A DNA stretch of 64,000 nt from Sphingopyxis sp. LC81 (GTDB taxonomy: Bacteria > Pseudomonadota > Alphaproteobacteria > Sphingomonadales > Sphingomonadaceae): assembly GCF_000756375.1 (NCBI RefSeq), contig NZ_JNFD01000018.1, forward strand, positions 62,001-126,000, written 5' to 3'. Shown here piece by piece: positions 19,544-27,371 of this stretch. The position numbers and the translations under genes were made by a program. Numbering within the stretch: position 1 is the stretch's first letter; every line of letters begins with the position of its first letter. The notes below the pieces were generated by a model. The model was given only the letters and a program-made list of their open reading frames with translations. It was not told where the DNA came from and made no database searches.

Positions 19544-19569
19544 GATCGCTAGATAGGCGTCCTGTTCTC

Positions 19570-19610
19570 AAATAAAAAGGGCGCCTCGACGGTTGACCCG
19601 CCTGGCGCCC
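19570..19610 (-). terminator. Intrinsic terminator after the M23 peptidase gene
   Basis: GGGCGCC (19579-19585) and GGCGCCC (19604-19610) form a 7-bp GC stem. On the minus strand it is followed by TTTTTATTTG. It lies 26 bp beyond the stop of the M23 peptidase gene. Confidence 0.75.
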
Positions 19611-19635
19611 CTCCTCTCCGACCCAGGAAAGCTCG

Positions 19636-20337
19636 TTATTCGGGACCGCCCATCGCGACATTCTTGCCGGTGATCGCTGCGATCGCCATCTGGTCCGAGC
19701 GAACGAACGGCATCGGGTTGACCGGTGCGCCTTCGATGCGGACTTCATAATGGAGGTGGTTGCCGGTCGAACGGCCGGTCGAACCGACGTAACCGAGGAC
19801 GTCGCCCTTTTTGACCGACTGGCCGGGGGTGACGACATAAGAAGACATGTGGCCATAGCGCGTCTGGATGGCGTTGCCATGTTCGACTTCGACATAATTG
19901 CCATAGCCGCCGAGGCGCTGGGCGCGGCCGACGATGCCGTCGGCGGTCGCGTAAATCGGGGTGCCGTGCGGCGCCGGAATGTCGATGCCATTGTGGCGGG
20001 CGACCTTGCCGGTGACCGGATGGACGCGCATGCCGTACGACGACGACAGCGACATCTGGTCGATCGGGCGGCGCGAAGGCACCGCGACGCCAATCGAGGC
20101 GGTCAGGCCGGTGTCGAGACGCTTCCACGCCTGGAAAATCGCGCGCGCTTCGCTGTCTTCGCCGGTCGCGGGAACGCCAGCGGTAAAGCTGTCGTCATCG
20201 GGCTCGTCGGGAGTGACAATGCCAGCGTCGGCGCTGGTGTCGGCAGCGTGGGCGGCCGGCGTGGCCAATCCGAAACATGCTGCCGCACAGAGAATCGCGA
20301 CTTGGTGCAACTTCTGCGTCAGAAGAGTGTTAATCAA
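19636..20337 (-). CDS. M23 family metallopeptidase (LytM domain)
   Basis: Putative peptidoglycan endopeptidase. With the TTG start at 20337 it is 233 residues and begins with a proper signal peptide (hydrophobic core VAILCAAACFGLATPAAHA). A longer TTG start at 20466 would bury that signal behind 43 basic residues and overlap the upstream gene, so it is disfavoured. The LytM domain is complete: HNGIDIPAPHGTPIYA carries the first zinc ligands and GNHLHYEVR the final HxH. It acts in the periplasm, or as an activator if catalysis is lost, but the ligands here look intact. Confidence 0.85.
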   Translation of the reverse strand: MINTLLTQKLHQVAILCAAACFGLATPAAHAADTSADAGIVTPDEPDDDSFTAGVPATGEDSEARAIFQAWKRLDTGLTASIGVAVPSRRPIDQMSLSSSYGMRVHPVTGKVARHNGIDIPAPHGTPIYATADGIVGRAQRLGGYGNYVEVEHGNAIQTRYGHMSSYVVTPGQSVKKGDVLGYVGSTGRSTGNHLHYEVRIEGAPVNPMPFVRSDQMAIAAITGKNVAMGGPE

Positions 20338-20455
20338 AACTACGACCCCGCATCTGCCATGTCGCCAAAGTCCGTAAAAGGGGCCTTGGCGCCGGTGTTT
20401 TCTTGGTTTGGATGATTGCTCATCCCCCGCGGAAGCCTGTGTGCTGCCCCAATCC

Positions 20456-21247
20456 TTACGAAGCAATAACGGCGTAGAATTCTTGCGTTAAACCGGCGTC
20501 GTGGCGCGCCGAGTCGTTGAACGGAGGCTTCAAACTGCCCCGAAACCGCGATTTCACTAGGGCGTGCCACGTTTCAACGACGTTGAATCCCCTTTCGTCG
20601 CACTTTTGCCGGAACCAGACTGTGCCCGCGCTCACATGGCGGATTTCATCGTTGTAAATACGCGATAAAATCTTCGCCGACGCCTCGTCGCCGGCGGCGC
20701 GGAAGCGTTCGACGGTTGACGGCGTGACGTCAAGCCCGCGCGCCTCGAGCACCATCGGCACGATCGCGAGCCGTGCGAGCACGTCATCCGCCGTGTCCTG
20801 CGCCGATTCCCACAATCCGGCGTGCGCCGGGAGCGCGCCATAATAGCTGCCGAGCTGCCGCAAACGGCGGTCGAGCAAGGCGAAATGCATCGCTTCATCG
20901 GCGGCGACGCCGATCCAGTCATCGACGAAAGCGCGCGGGAATTCACCGCCGAACCGGCCCACCAGGTCGACCGCAAGATCGATCGCGACGAATTCGATAT
21001 GCGCGAGCGCGTGGAGCAACGCGATGCGGCCCCGCTCCGACCCGCCCTTGCCGCGCCTCGGCATCCGGTTGGGCGCGAGCAGTTCGGGCTCGGCGGGCCA
21101 CGCGGGCTCGGCGGGCATCGCGATGTCGCAGCGATGCGCAAGGCTCCCCTGCCGCCACGCACGCGCCATGCTGCGCGCCGCGCGGCGCTTGTCGTGCGGG
21201 TCCGGCGTCAGCAGGACCGCGCGCGCGGCTTCACCCAGGGTTGGCAT
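20456..21247 (-). CDS. DUF455 ferritin-like protein
   Basis: 263 residues from the ATG at 21247. Helical ferritin-like protein with Glu/His metal-ligand candidates in HALAHIEFVAIDLAVD, DEAMHFALLDRRL and YNDEIRHVSAGTVWF, the pattern of DUF455. Some relatives are linked to tRNA 2-methylthio-hydroxylation-type di-iron chemistry, but no role is assigned here. It starts two bases after the stop of bcp, so it belongs to the glnE-bcp operon. Confidence 0.85.
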   Translation of the reverse strand: MPTLGEAARAVLLTPDPHDKRRAARSMARAWRQGSLAHRCDIAMPAEPAWPAEPELLAPNRMPRRGKGGSERGRIALLHALAHIEFVAIDLAVDLVGRFGGEFPRAFVDDWIGVAADEAMHFALLDRRLRQLGSYYGALPAHAGLWESAQDTADDVLARLAIVPMVLEARGLDVTPSTVERFRAAGDEASAKILSRIYNDEIRHVSAGTVWFRQKCDERGFNVVETWHALVKSRFRGSLKPPFNDSARHDAGLTQEFYAVIAS

Positions 21248-21248
21248 G

Positions 21249-21716
21249 TCAGAGGGCTTTTGCCGCCTCCAGCACCGCGTCGGCATGGCCCTTCACGCGC
21301 ACCTTGCGCCATTCTCTGACGAGCTTGCCGTCGGCGCCGAACAGGAAGGTCGAGCGCTCGATGCCCATATAGGTGCGGCCGTAATTCTGCTTTTCGACCC
21401 AGGTGCCGAAGGCTTCGCACACCGCACCATCTTCGTCGGAGGCGAGGCGGACGGTCAGGCCGTATTTGTCGCGGAATTTGCAGAGTTTCGCCGGCGCATC
21501 GCGCGATACCGCGAGGATCTGAGCGTCCAGCTTCGAAAACTCGGGCGCGAGGCGGGTGAAATCCTGCGCCTCGACCGTGCAACCCGGCGTATCGGCTTTC
21601 GGATAGAAATAGACGACGAGCGGCGCGCCTTTCATCGCGGCAAGGTCGATCGCCGCACCATCGGCGTCGAGGAGTTTGACCGCGGGAATCGCATCGCCAA
21701 TTTGGGGACCGCTCAT
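21249..21716 (-). CDS. bcp: Thioredoxin-dependent peroxiredoxin (BCP/PrxQ type)
   Basis: 155-residue peroxiredoxin that reduces hydroperoxides. The peroxidatic cysteine is C46 in YPKADTPGCTVEA. The resolving cysteine found five residues later in classic BCPs is replaced (EAQDF), so resolution must use another Cys (C79 or C100 are available) or a partner thiol. The start overlaps the glnE stop by four bases (ATGA), a sign of translational coupling. Confidence 0.92.
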   Translation of the reverse strand: MSGPQIGDAIPAVKLLDADGAAIDLAAMKGAPLVVYFYPKADTPGCTVEAQDFTRLAPEFSKLDAQILAVSRDAPAKLCKFRDKYGLTVRLASDEDGAVCEAFGTWVEKQNYGRTYMGIERSTFLFGADGKLVREWRKVRVKGHADAVLEAAKAL

Positions 21717-24418
21717 TTTTCATTCTCCTGTCCGGGACGAATCGACGCCCACCAGTTCGCGATCTCCTGCCGCGCCGCATCGTGCGCGGCAAGCAGTTGC
21801 GGCCAGCCAGGCTCGCCGCACTGGCTTGCCACCAGTTGGCGCGCGGCGGCGGTCGGGGGCTCGCCCTCGGGCGCGGTGAGGCGCAGCATGACGAGCATCC
21901 GCGCGAGCAGGCCATGCGCGTCGACCACCTCGGGCGGGACAAGCCCCGCCGCCTTCAAACAGGCGAGCGCGGCCGAGATATTCGGATCGTGGCACTGGCC
22001 GCTGACGAGCTGCGTCACCTGCATCGCGAATTCGAGGTCGACGAGCCCGCCCGGCCCGCCCTTGATGTCGAGCGCGCCGTTGGCGGGTTTGTGCGCGGCG
22101 ATCTTGCCGCGCATCTCTGCCGCGTCGGCCGCAAGCTTTGCCGGATCGCGCGGGATCGCAAGCAGATCGTCGATGATGCGCTGCACCTCCGCTTTCGCCG
22201 CATCCGAGCCGTACACCGGCCGCGCGCGGAGCAGCGCCATATGCTCCCACGTCCACGCTTCCTCGCGCTGATAGCGTTCGAAGCTGTCGACCGTCACCAC
22301 GAGCGGCCCCTGCGCGCCCTGCGGGCGCAGCCGCGTGTCGACATCGTAGAGCTTGCCCGCCGCGGTCGGCACCGACATCGCACCGGTCACGCGCTGCGCG
22401 AGGCGGTTGTAATAGGTCGTCGCGCCGAGCGGGCGCGGCCCGTCGGATTCGGCGAGATGATCGCCGGTGAAGAGATAGATGAGGTCGAGGTCCGACGCAT
22501 GCGTCAGCGCCCTGCCCCCGAGCCGCCCGAGCGCGAGCACGACAAGCTCGCTGTCGGGGACGCGCCCGTGCGCCGCAACGAATTCGGCGACCGTCGCGTC
22601 GGCGAGCACGCCGAGCGCGGCCTCGGCCAGCTCCGAATAACCGCATGCAATCACCAGCGGATCGGTCGCGCCCGCGACGAGCTGCGCGCCATAGGCAAAG
22701 CGCCGTTCGCCGACATGGTCGCGCACGCGGTCGAGCAGCCGTTCGTAATCGAGCGCCGCGAGCCCCGGCCCCCATTCGGCCGCCAGCTGTTCCTTGTTCG
22801 CGGGGGCATCGAAGGCGCGCTGGTCGATCAGCCCTTCGATCAGCTGGGCGCGCGTGCCGAGCGCGTCGGCGAGTGTTGGCGCGAGCGACAATATCCGGGT
22901 CGCGATGCGCGCCAGGGCCGGCTGCGCAGCGAGCAGGTGGAAGAAATTGATCGCGCTCGGCAGGCCCCCCACCAGTTTGTCGAAGCGCGTCAGCGTCGCT
23001 TGCGGATCGGGCGCCGCGCCCAATGCCTTGACCAGTTCGGGCAGCATCGTCTCGAGCGCGTCGAGCGCCGCGGGGCTGCGCAGCGCGCGGAGCTTGCCGC
23101 CGCGCCATTCCGCGATCGTGCGGAGCGCGGCATCCGGCGGGTCGAACCCCGCCGCGATCAATTGTACCGCGAGGCTATCCTCGTCGCGCGGCAGGCCGGT
23201 GGTCACCGCGCGCTCGGCGACGAGCCGGTCGTAACAGCCGCCGACGTCGTTCACGACGGGTTCGAGCGCCGCGAGCAGCGCCGCGCCGTTGGCCTCGCCA
23301 TCGAGCCGCGCCACACAGTCGAGCGCCGCTTCCTGCGTCGGCAGGCTGTGCGTCTGCTGGTCCTCGATCATCTGGAGCCGGTGCTCGATGCGGCGAAGCG
23401 TCGCATAATGGTCCGACAGGCGGGCCGCGACCTCGGGCTCGATCCGCCCCGCTGCCGCGAGCGCCGCGAGCGCATCGACCGTCGCGGGAACGCGCAGCGA
23501 CGGATCGCGCCCGCCATAGATGAGCTGATGGACCTGCGCGAAAAACTCGATCTCGCGAATCCCGCCGCGCCCGCGCTTGAGGTCGAAGCCCGGCCCGAAC
23601 GCCTGTCCCTGCGCGAAATGGTCGCGGATCCGGTCGCTCATCGCGCCGATTTCCTTGAGTTGCCGGAAATCGAGGCTGCGGCGCCAGATGAAGGGCTGGA
23701 TCGCCGACAGGAACTGCTCGCCGAGCATCCGGTCGCCCGCCGATGCGCGGCTGCGGATGAACGCCGCCTGCTCCCACGCGAGCGCTTCGGATTCATAATA
23801 GGAGATCGCGGCGTTCACCGGAAGCACGATCGGCGTCACTTCGGGATGCGGGCGGAGGCGCAGATCGACGCGCAGCACATGGCCATCGCCGGTGCGCGCC
23901 GACAAAATCTCGGTCATCCGCCGCGCGATCCGCACCGCCGCCTCGCCCGGGTCGTCGCGTTGACGGCGCGGCAGCGTTTCGGGATCGAAGATCAGGATCG
24001 GGTCGATATCCGACGAATAATTGAGCTCGTAACTGCCAAGCTTGCCGAGTGCGATCACCGCCAGGCCGCGTGGTTCCTCGCCGGGCACGCGTTCGGCGAA
24101 GGCGGCTGCGAGAGCGGCGTCGCACGCCTGATCGGCGAAATCGGAGAGCAGCCGCGTCGTCGTCGCGACATCATGCTCGCCCGACAAATCGCCGAGCGCG
24201 AGGAGCAGCGCCATCCGCCCGCGCCACTGGCGCAGCGTGCGCATGATATCATCATCGACCGGCGGTGCGGCGACAGCCGCGAGCGCGGCATCGGTGCCTT
24301 CGCTCGAATATCGCGCAACATCGTCGGGATAGAGTTCGGCGAGCCGCGCGAGAAAGGGCGCGTGTGCGCCAAGCCGGTCGAGCGCCGACTGGCGGCGGGA
24401 AGCGTCCATAAGTGTCAT
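21713..24418 (-). CDS. glnE: Glutamine synthetase adenylyltransferase/adenylyl-removing enzyme
   Basis: Bifunctional enzyme that adenylylates and de-adenylylates glutamine synthetase under PII control. The 901 residues carry two nucleotidyltransferase domains: the N-terminal removal domain with IALGKLGSYELNYSSDIDPILIFD and the C-terminal transfer domain with LALGRLGGRALTHASDLDLIYLF, each followed by a GlnD-PII receptor-type region. Length is typical for alphaproteobacterial GlnE. An alternative Met lies three residues in. It heads the glnE-bcp-DUF455 operon. Confidence 0.95.
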   Translation of the reverse strand: MTLMDASRRQSALDRLGAHAPFLARLAELYPDDVARYSSEGTDAALAAVAAPPVDDDIMRTLRQWRGRMALLLALGDLSGEHDVATTTRLLSDFADQACDAALAAAFAERVPGEEPRGLAVIALGKLGSYELNYSSDIDPILIFDPETLPRRQRDDPGEAAVRIARRMTEILSARTGDGHVLRVDLRLRPHPEVTPIVLPVNAAISYYESEALAWEQAAFIRSRASAGDRMLGEQFLSAIQPFIWRRSLDFRQLKEIGAMSDRIRDHFAQGQAFGPGFDLKRGRGGIREIEFFAQVHQLIYGGRDPSLRVPATVDALAALAAAGRIEPEVAARLSDHYATLRRIEHRLQMIEDQQTHSLPTQEAALDCVARLDGEANGAALLAALEPVVNDVGGCYDRLVAERAVTTGLPRDEDSLAVQLIAAGFDPPDAALRTIAEWRGGKLRALRSPAALDALETMLPELVKALGAAPDPQATLTRFDKLVGGLPSAINFFHLLAAQPALARIATRILSLAPTLADALGTRAQLIEGLIDQRAFDAPANKEQLAAEWGPGLAALDYERLLDRVRDHVGERRFAYGAQLVAGATDPLVIACGYSELAEAALGVLADATVAEFVAAHGRVPDSELVVLALGRLGGRALTHASDLDLIYLFTGDHLAESDGPRPLGATTYYNRLAQRVTGAMSVPTAAGKLYDVDTRLRPQGAQGPLVVTVDSFERYQREEAWTWEHMALLRARPVYGSDAAKAEVQRIIDDLLAIPRDPAKLAADAAEMRGKIAAHKPANGALDIKGGPGGLVDLEFAMQVTQLVSGQCHDPNISAALACLKAAGLVPPEVVDAHGLLARMLVMLRLTAPEGEPPTAAARQLVASQCGEPGWPQLLAAHDAARQEIANWWASIRPGQENEK

Positions 24419-24471
24419 CGCCCCGCCCTATCACCCGCGCCGCGGCGCGTGACAAGGGCGGGCGACACTGC

Positions 24472-25266
24472 TCAGGCCGGGATCGTACTTTCGTCGAAGA
24501 ACAGCACCTGCGAGATCGCCGCGCGCAGCGTCGCGGGCTGATAGGGCTTGGTGAGGAGGAAAGCGGGCTCGGGCCGGTCGCCGGTCAGCAGCCGTTCGGG
24601 GAAGGCGGTGATGAAGATGACCGGCACCTTCACTTCGGTCAGGATTTCCTGCACCGCCTCGATCCCCGAGCTGTTGTCGGCGAGCTGGATGTCGGCGAGC
24701 ACGAGGCCCGGCTGATGCTTCTGCGCTTCGTCGACCGCCTCGCGGTGCGTCGTCGCGACGCCGACGACGTCGTGACCGAGTTCGCGCACGATCATTTCGA
24801 TGTCCATCGCGATGATCGGCTCGTCCTCGATGATCAGGATGCGCGCGCGCGTCTGACGGTCGATCTCTTCGGTCGCGTCGGCGATTAGCGCGCGCACCGC
24901 CTCGGCGTCGCGGCCGATGATCCGTCCGGTGTCCTCGAAGCTGAAACCCTCGACCGCGGTGAGCAGCAGCGCCTGCCGTGCGAGCGACGGAATCCGGCGC
25001 AGGCGGGCGTCGGCAATCGCGATATCGGACAGCGCACCGTCGTCGGTCGCGGCCGCCTGTTCGGTCATCAGCCCGAAATTGTCATGCACCATCCGGTAAA
25101 GCTGAATCCGCAAATCGGCGCCGGTATCGACCGCGCCGGGGTTCGCGACGAGCGTTTCGAGCAACCGCGCGACCAACGCATCGCCGCTTTGCTGGCTCCC
25201 GGAAATGGACCGGCCATAGCGCCGCAAATAGGGAAGATGCGGCGCAACCGACTGACCCAATGACAT
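24472..25266 (-). CDS. phyR: PhyR, anti-anti-sigma response regulator of the general stress response
   Basis: 264 residues. The N-terminal 135 residues form the sigma-like domain (LPYLRRYGRSISGSQQSGDALVA and a sigma-4-like part LLTAVEGFSFEDTGRIIGRD), which when exposed sequesters NepR. The C-terminal receiver has the acidic pocket EDEP, phospho-acceptor D192 in VLADIQLAD, and the Lys in LLTKPYQP. It starts with ATG at 25266 behind a strong AGGAGG. nepR is divergent, about 210 bp away. The domain order (output first, receiver last) is diagnostic for PhyR. Confidence 0.95.
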   Translation of the reverse strand: MSLGQSVAPHLPYLRRYGRSISGSQQSGDALVARLLETLVANPGAVDTGADLRIQLYRMVHDNFGLMTEQAAATDDGALSDIAIADARLRRIPSLARQALLLTAVEGFSFEDTGRIIGRDAEAVRALIADATEEIDRQTRARILIIEDEPIIAMDIEMIVRELGHDVVGVATTHREAVDEAQKHQPGLVLADIQLADNSSGIEAVQEILTEVKVPVIFITAFPERLLTGDRPEPAFLLTKPYQPATLRAAISQVLFFDESTIPA

Positions 25267-25366
25267 ATTTTACCTCCTGATAGCCGCACATATTTTGACG
25301 GACGCGTCCGGAAAAGGGACAAACGCCCGTGCTTCCCCCGCACCATCCGATATATTTCAACCTTTG

Positions 25367-25392
25367 GGAACGATTTAGCCGCAAAATAGTTT
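25367..25392 (+). promoter_or_regulatory. EcfG-type promoter upstream of nepR
   Basis: GGAAC (25367-25371) and GTTT (25389-25392) are separated by 17 bases, matching the alphaproteobacterial general-stress sigma (EcfG) promoter form GGAAC-N16/17-GTT. It points to nepR, 84 bp downstream. This fits known autoregulation of the module. A second GGAAC at 25402 has no matching -10. Confidence 0.6.
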
Positions 25393-25475
25393 CATCGGGA
25401 AGGAACAAACGCGCCATTGCGCTTTGGTGTACGCGCGGTTAGCAAAAGGTCCCATGTCCAGCGGATGCTTCGATA

Positions 25476-25646
25476 ATGTCGTCTAAAACCGGTTCGCCAC
25501 GCAGCGAGACCTCCGGAAAGGACGCGGATAAAAAACCTTCCGCCAAGGGGCAGGACGTCAACGGCGCCCTGCGTCGCGCCTATGAGTCCACCGTCGACGA
25601 AGATATTCCTCAGTCTCTGCTCGACCTGCTGGGCAAACTCGACTGA
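25476..25646 (+). CDS. nepR: NepR anti-sigma factor
   Basis: 56-residue protein. The core GALRRAYESTVDEDIPQSLLDLLGKLD fits the NepR helix pattern (two amphipathic helices; compare LRxxYxxxxxExxPxxLxDLLxxL), after a charged, disordered N-terminus. It sequesters the sigma factor EcfG until PhyR-P removes it. It is divergent from phyR, as usual. The odd point is that ecfG does not follow: the stop is four bases from the convergent tgt stop, so the sigma gene must be elsewhere. Confidence 0.88.
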   Translation: MSSKTGSPRSETSGKDADKKPSAKGQDVNGALRRAYESTVDEDIPQSLLDLLGKLD

Positions 25647-25649
25647 TTT

Positions 25650-26774
25650 TCAGCGCCGGTAGCGCGCGTCGAAATCGCTTTGGAACGACGCGAAGCGGCC
25701 CGCGGCGATCGCGTCGCGCATGTCCTGCATCAAATCCTGATAATAATGCAGATTATGCTGCGTCATCAGCATCGCGCCGAGCATCTCGCCCGAGCGCACG
25801 AGGTGGTGCAGATAGGCGCGCGACCAGGTCGTGCAGACGGGGCAACGGCAATCCGCATCGAGCGGCGCCTGATCCTCGGCGAATTTCGCGTTGCGGATAT
25901 TGATCGGGCCGTCGCGGGTGAAGGCCTGCCCGTTGCGCCCCGAACGCGTCGGCAGCACGCAATCGAACATGTCGACCCCGCGCGCGACCGCGCCGACGAG
26001 GTCGTCGGGCTTGCCGACCCCCATCAGGTAACGCGGCTTGTCGGCGGGTAGCTGGCCCGGAGCATAATCGAGCACCCCGAACATCGCCTCCTGACCTTCG
26101 CCGACGGCGAGCCCGCCGATAGCATAGCCGTCGAAACCAATGTCGGTCAGCGCCGCCGCCGAGCGCGCGCGCAGCTTCGCGTCGAGCGAGCCCTGCTGGA
26201 TGCCGAACAGCGCCGAACGCGCGGCATGCTCCTCGCCCGCGTCGAAGCCGGCGCGGCTGCGCGCCGCCCAGCGCATCGAGCGTTCCATGCTCGCCTCGGC
26301 GCGCTTGCCGTCGACGCCGTTCGGCGGGCATTCGTCGAACGCCATCACGATATCGCTGCCGAGCAGGCGCTGGATTTCCATCGAGCGTTCGGGAGTCAGC
26401 ATGTGGCGCGAGCCGTCGAGGTGGCTCTTGAACGCGACGCCCTCCTCGCTCTGCTTGGTCAGCGCCGACAGGCTCATCACCTGATAACCGCCGCTGTCCG
26501 TCAGGATCGGCCGGTCCCAGGCCATGAAATTATGCAGGCCGCCCAGCCGCGCCATCCGCTCGGCGGTCGGGCGCAGCATCAGATGATAGGTGTTGCCCAA
26601 GATGATGTCGGCGCCGGTCGCGCGGACCTCGGCGGGACGCATCGCCTTCACCGTCGCCGCGGTGCCGACGGGCATGAAAGCGGGGGTGCGGATCTCGCCG
26701 CGCTGCATCCGGATCACGCCCGTGCGCGCGGCGCCGTCGGTCGCGGCGATCGAAAAGGCGAATCTGTCGGTCAT
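25650..26774 (-). CDS. tgt: tRNA-guanine transglycosylase
   Basis: Replaces G34 by the queuosine precursor preQ1 in tRNAs with GUN anticodons. The 374 residues have the catalytic Asp regions ([11 protein letters not shown] and [11 protein letters not shown]) and the zinc site [17 protein letters not shown]. Length is normal. The partner queA (next queuosine step) lies 13.5 kb away on the same strand, whereas the two are often neighbours in related genomes. Confidence 0.96.
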   Translation of the reverse strand: MTDRFAFSIAATDGAARTGVIRMQRGEIRTPAFMPVGTAATVKAMRPAEVRATGADIILGNTYHLMLRPTAERMARLGGLHNFMAWDRPILTDSGGYQVMSLSALTKQSEEGVAFKSHLDGSRHMLTPERSMEIQRLLGSDIVMAFDECPPNGVDGKRAEASMERSMRWAARSRAGFDAGEEHAARSALFGIQQGSLDAKLRARSAAALTDIGFDGYAIGGLAVGEGQEAMFGVLDYAPGQLPADKPRYLMGVGKPDDLVGAVARGVDMFDCVLPTRSGRNGQAFTRDGPINIRNAKFAEDQAPLDADCRCPVCTTWSRAYLHHLVRSGEMLGAMLMTQHNLHYYQDLMQDMRDAIAAGRFASFQSDFDARYRR

Positions 26775-26821
26775 GGCGCGCGCCTATGGCGGGACGCGCG
26801 CCGAAAGTCGAGGGCGGGCGG

Positions 26822-27310
26822 TCAGGCTTTCGCGTGCTCGCTCGACGGCTCTTCCTCGGCCGCCTTCGCCTTTTCCTTCGGCTTTTCCTTCTCGAATATC
26901 TTGATGAGCTCGCGCTTCTTCGCGTCCGACAGCCCCTTTTCGGCCTGCGGGAACATCTCTTCCTCCTCCTCGTCGATATGGTGGAGGTAGCGCTCCTTCA
27001 TCGTGCGGAAGCGCGTGAGCCAGCCGGTCGAGGAAAAATCCATCTCGTAGAGTTCGGTCAGGAAATCCTCGATCTCCTTATGCTCGGCGACGCTATGCTG
27101 CGCCTCGTCGCGGAGGTCGGGGTTCGCGAGCATCGTTGCATAGAGCGACATTTCCTCCGACGCCGCATGCGCGGTCACCTCGACGCGGAACGCCTCGAAC
27201 AGATAGCGGCGCTCGTCGCTGTCGCCCTGCGTTTCGTCGATGCGGGCGAGAAGCTCGCGGTGCCGGTCGTGATCGGCTTTCAGTCGCGCGAAGATTTTGG
27301 TCTCGGTCAT
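26822..27310 (-). CDS. Hemerythrin HHE-domain protein
   Basis: 162 residues. A four-helix hemerythrin-like domain has the metal-ligand pattern KADHDRHRELLARI, TAHAASEEMSLYA, VAEHKEIEDFL and HHIDEEEEEMFPQ, consistent with a non-haem di-iron site that senses or binds O2/NO. The C-terminus is a charged Lys/Glu tail of low complexity. It sits upstream of tgt by 47 bp and could be co-transcribed; no function is specific. Confidence 0.85.
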   Translation of the reverse strand: MTETKIFARLKADHDRHRELLARIDETQGDSDERRYLFEAFRVEVTAHAASEEMSLYATMLANPDLRDEAQHSVAEHKEIEDFLTELYEMDFSSTGWLTRFRTMKERYLHHIDEEEEEMFPQAEKGLSDAKKRELIKIFEKEKPKEKAKAAEEEPSSEHAKA

Positions 27311-27371
27311 GTCGGTCTCCGTCCGTTGGCGGTCGGAGAGAGAACGGCCCAGCGAAGCGGCGGTTCCGGCG

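Noticed and set aside
20340..20570. Small minus-strand frame starting MSNHPNQENTGAKAPF
   Set aside because: Overlaps the DUF455 gene end and the M23 leader, stops after 27 residues from its best Met, and shows no homology I can name. Could be a leader peptide, but nothing supports it.
21782..24541. 919-codon open frame antisense to glnE
   Set aside because: Same cause: mirror of a GC-rich gene. Composition is extremely Arg/Asp/Glu-rich and no start signal is seen.
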